Below, piece after piece: positions 5,156-6,483 of a DNA stretch of 6,483 bases. Within the stretch, counting starts at the first letter, position 1; each line of letters starts with the position of its first letter. A program made the translations under genes and the position numbers. The notes under the pieces are model-generated. The model was not told the origin of the DNA and did not search any database. It was given only the letters and a program-made list of their open reading frames with translations. The stretch comes from Desulfobacteraceae bacterium (lineage in GTDB: Bacteria; Desulfobacterota; DSM-4660; Desulfatiglandales; HGW-15), in the NCBI GenBank assembly GCA_003819975.1, contig RPPU01000267.1, positions 1 through 6,483 of the forward strand. Reading direction: 5' to 3'.

Positions 5156-5773
5156 TCACACATTGCCTCGCGCATACAACTCGTCCAAATCCCATTGCGC
5201 CGGGTTGTTAATGATATAACCGGCAATTTCATGATAGGATTGTTCGTTGCGGATAATGTGTTCGTAATAATTACGTTGCCACAATTTTCCCATGGTCTTG
5301 TTTTTAGATTTGAATATTTTCAGGCATGCATTCGCTGTAATTGATTTATACGCGCCCACGATATCGCCAATGGTTTTACGTTGTAGGGGCAACCCTTGCG
5401 GTTGCCCTGCGTCGGATAGGGGTTGGGCAGGGGCAAGCCCTGCCCCTACAAGCTTGGTTTCGATGTTGATTTCATTTTGCATGCCTTTGATTATGATAAT
5501 TCCATGAATATGGTTGGGCATAACAACAAACTCACCCAATCCCAAATCAAGGAATTGTTTGCGCAACTGCTCCCATTGATTTTTTGCAATCAAGCCATAT
5601 TCATTCAACTGCATTTCCCCGTTCTCAATACGACCGAATAAACACGCCTGTTTATGCGTGCATAGGGTTATGAAATAGGCGCCTGGTTGCGCATAATCAT
5701 AACTTTTTAAACGAATGGAATGACGTTGATGCCTAGTTTGGCAATATTTTATCGAATGGTCCCTTTCAGACAC
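5156..5773 (-). CDS. REP-associated tyrosine transposase (RAYT), HUH/Y1 family
   Basis: This is a single-strand DNA transposase-like HUH endonuclease of the IS200/Y1 superfamily. Counting from the GTG at 5773, the conserved N-terminus is HSIRLKSYDYAQPGAYFITL (18-37). The metal-binding HxH is in MPNHIHGIIII (85-95; H88 and H90). The nucleophile candidate is Y142 in IGDIVGAYKS (135-144), and the C-terminal RAYT signature is LWQRNYYEHIIRNEQSYHEI (164-183) followed by YIINNPAQW (186-194). All catalytic residues are present. The frame stays open to a TTG at 5923, but those 50 extra codons have no family likeness. The GTG has AGGA 6 nt upstream and gives the common VSE/MSE start, so I prefer it; an ATG at 5848 is another option. 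Residues 109-130 are encoded by an in-frame 67-bp REP-like element. It is followed 2 nt later by the acetyltransferase start. Confidence 0.88.
   Translation of the reverse strand: MSERDHSIKYCQTRHQRHSIRLKSYDYAQPGAYFITLCTHKQACLFGRIENGEMQLNEYGLIAKNQWEQLRKQFLDLGLGEFVVMPNHIHGIIIIKGMQNEINIETKLVGAGLAPAQPLSDAGQPQGLPLQRKTIGDIVGAYKSITANACLKIFKSKNKTMGKLWQRNYYEHIIRNEQSYHEIAGYIINNPAQWDLDELYARGNV
5383..5449. repeat. REP/BIME-like element (two inverted hairpins) inside the RAYT gene
   Basis: The left half is GTAG (5383-5386) followed directly by a perfect 8-bp hairpin, GGGCAACC (5387-5394) with GGTTGCCC (5400-5407) and a 5-nt loop. The right half is its mirror: hairpin GGGCAGGG (5425-5432) with CCCTGCCC (5438-5445), then CTAC (5446-5449). 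A GTAG foot at the base of a hairpin, in inverted pairs, is the published hallmark of REP sequences and BIMEs. The three base pairs that differ between the two hairpins differ on both strands, so pairing is kept. The element is read through in frame by the transposase gene. Confidence 0.85.
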
Positions 5774-5944
5774 ATCGCATCCTATTTCCCTATCCTGATC
5801 TTCTGATTGCCTGATTTTCTTGGCTAATATGCGAATTCCGGCATCCATTCCAAAAGCGGTTTGAAAACATACTCTGGTTTTTAATTTAGACGTGAAAACT
5901 TTGTAGATATATGTTTTTACCAAATCCCGTGAAAATGGGCAATG

Positions 5945-5969
5945 TTTCTGAATTGCTTTAATTCAGAAA
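5945..5969. other. perfect 10-bp hairpin upstream of the RAYT gene
   Basis: TTTCTGAATT (5945-5954) and AATTCAGAAA (5960-5969) form a perfect stem with a 5-nt loop. It is AT-rich and is followed by more A residues on the plus strand, so it lacks the T-run needed for an intrinsic terminator on either strand. It lies between the divergent transposase and GntR genes; it could be a regulatory site or a mobile-element end remnant. Confidence 0.45.
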
Positions 5970-6006
5970 AAAAATCACCACCTGTCCGAGACACTTAAAT
6001 TTTTTA

Positions 6007-6036
6007 TTGACAAAATCTGAATTAATACCGTATTAA
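6007..6036 (+). promoter_or_regulatory. candidate promoter of the MocR/GntR regulator gene
   Basis: A perfect -35 hexamer TTGACA (6007-6012) is followed after 18 nt by TATTAA (6031-6036) in a run of alternating AT. The start of transcription would be near 6043, about 20 nt before the ATG. No clear Shine-Dalgarno is seen before that ATG. The -10 region overlaps a 17-bp palindrome. Confidence 0.5.
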
Positions 6037-6037
6037 T
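6021..6037. promoter_or_regulatory. 17-bp palindrome, candidate GntR autoregulatory operator
   Basis: ATTAATAC (6021-6028) and GTATTAAT (6030-6037) are perfect reverse complements around a single C. GntR-family dimers typically bind short palindromes of this kind near their own promoters. This one covers the spacer and -10 element in front of a gntR-type gene, so autoregulation is a reasonable inference. Confidence 0.55.
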
Positions 6038-6063
6038 ATATATAACAACCTAAATGGTTATCT

Positions 6064-6483
6064 ATGATTAAAATCATTATTGATAAAAATTCAAATAAAC
6101 CGCTTTATGCCCAGATCCGGGACACACTCCAGGATGCCATCCAATCCGGCAAAATCAAACCCGGAGACAAAATCCCGCCGGTGACCGCCTTTGCCAAAGA
6201 AGTGGGTGTAACCCATGCCACCATCCGCAGGGCTCTTGAAGATCTAATAAAATCCGGTATCGTAGCCTCCCATGTGGGTCGAGGCACCTTTGTCAATGAT
6301 CCGGCCCAAAAATCAAAGCCAAATACAGGGACTCATGAAATCAATCCAACCGGTAAATCCGTTGACCCGGAAGCGACCTTGGCTGCCCGACGTTTACGCA
6401 TGGGCATTGAAAAAAGTTTGAATGATTTACTGGCCCTTGCCAAAAGACCGGGCTTGATCCAATTCACTAGTGGGGTCCCGGAT
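6064..6483 (+). CDS. MocR-type GntR regulator with aminotransferase domain (3' end outside window)
   Basis: The first 140 codons are visible, with no stop before the window edge. Residues 12-79 form a GntR winged helix-turn-helix: KPLYAQIRDTLQDAIQSGKI (12-31), then PGDKIPPVTAFAKEVGVTHA (33-52) and TIRRALEDLIKSGIV (53-67), ending in the wing GRGTFV (72-77). A charged linker (80-105) leads to RPGLIQFTSGVPD (128-140), which matches the opening of a fold-type I (class I/II) aminotransferase domain. This arrangement is that of MocR/PdxR-like regulators, which sense PLP or amino-group compounds and often control vitamin B6, GABA or amino acid genes. A FadR- or YtrA-type regulator is less likely because of the SGVPD element. 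The gene diverges from the transposase and carries its own promoter and palindrome. Its target is not visible here. Confidence 0.85.
   Translation, partial: MIKIIIDKNSNKPLYAQIRDTLQDAIQSGKIKPGDKIPPVTAFAKEVGVTHATIRRALEDLIKSGIVASHVGRGTFVNDPAQKSKPNTGTHEINPTGKSVDPEATLAARRLRMGIEKSLNDLLALAKRPGLIQFTSGVPD

Noticed and set aside
5154..5195. 14-codon upstream extension of the acetyltransferase
   Set aside because: It overlaps the transposase coding sequence, shows no GNAT likeness, and the ATG at 5153 fits better.
5945..5969. intrinsic terminator
   Set aside because: The stem is perfect but AT-rich, and neither strand has a T-run after it.
5976..5995. TGTC-CGA-GACA short palindrome as an insertion sequence end
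   Set aside because: The arms are only 4 bp and no partner end or target duplication was found in the window.

Overview
The window (6483 nt, moderate GC) looks like a chromosomal segment of an anaerobic deltaproteobacterium (Desulfobacterota type). This is inferred from gene content: a free-standing F0 operon (atpZ-atpI-atpB-atpE) with no F1 genes beside it, an F0 subunit c with a signal-like N-terminal extension, and a mix of GxxExxY, RAYT and MocR genes among many short repeats. No marker gene fixes the taxon, so this is a tentative placement.

Layout. Positions 6-1298 (+) hold hemL (glutamate-1-semialdehyde aminomutase, tetrapyrrole synthesis). A candidate promoter directly after its stop codon leads into an F0 operon at 1379-3182 (+): AtpZ-like and AtpI-like membrane assembly proteins, subunit a and subunit c. 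A strong hairpin terminator at 3201-3243 closes it and probably also serves the converging minus-strand genes. From 3373 to 5773 all genes are on the minus strand: a divergent uracil-DNA-glycosylase-fold protein, a GxxExxY protein (PD-(D/E)XK nuclease-like), a GNAT acetyltransferase and a RAYT (REP-associated HUH/Y1 transposase). A divergent regulatory region at about 5924-6063 leads to a MocR-type GntR/aminotransferase regulator that runs off the right edge.

Two repeat systems stand out. (1) A 30-nt repeat made of three 10-nt units (consensus close to ATTCGCGTTT, last unit ending CGGTT) occurs eight times. One inverted pair lies between atpB and atpE, another lies just upstream of the UDG-like gene, and four direct copies with a 43-44 nt period lie upstream of the GxxExxY gene. 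The GxxExxY gene is therefore bracketed by the repeats on both sides, and one copy supplies the last codons and stop of the acetyltransferase gene. (2) A 67-bp element at 5383-5449 has the structure of two inverted REP sequences (GTAG foot plus an 8-bp hairpin each, with compensatory changes between the arms). It sits in frame inside the RAYT gene, the class of transposase that acts on such elements. The repeat/nuclease associations in 3925-5773 are the most interesting content of the window. The hemL and ATP synthase genes are conventional apart from the repeat hairpin inserted in the atp operon.
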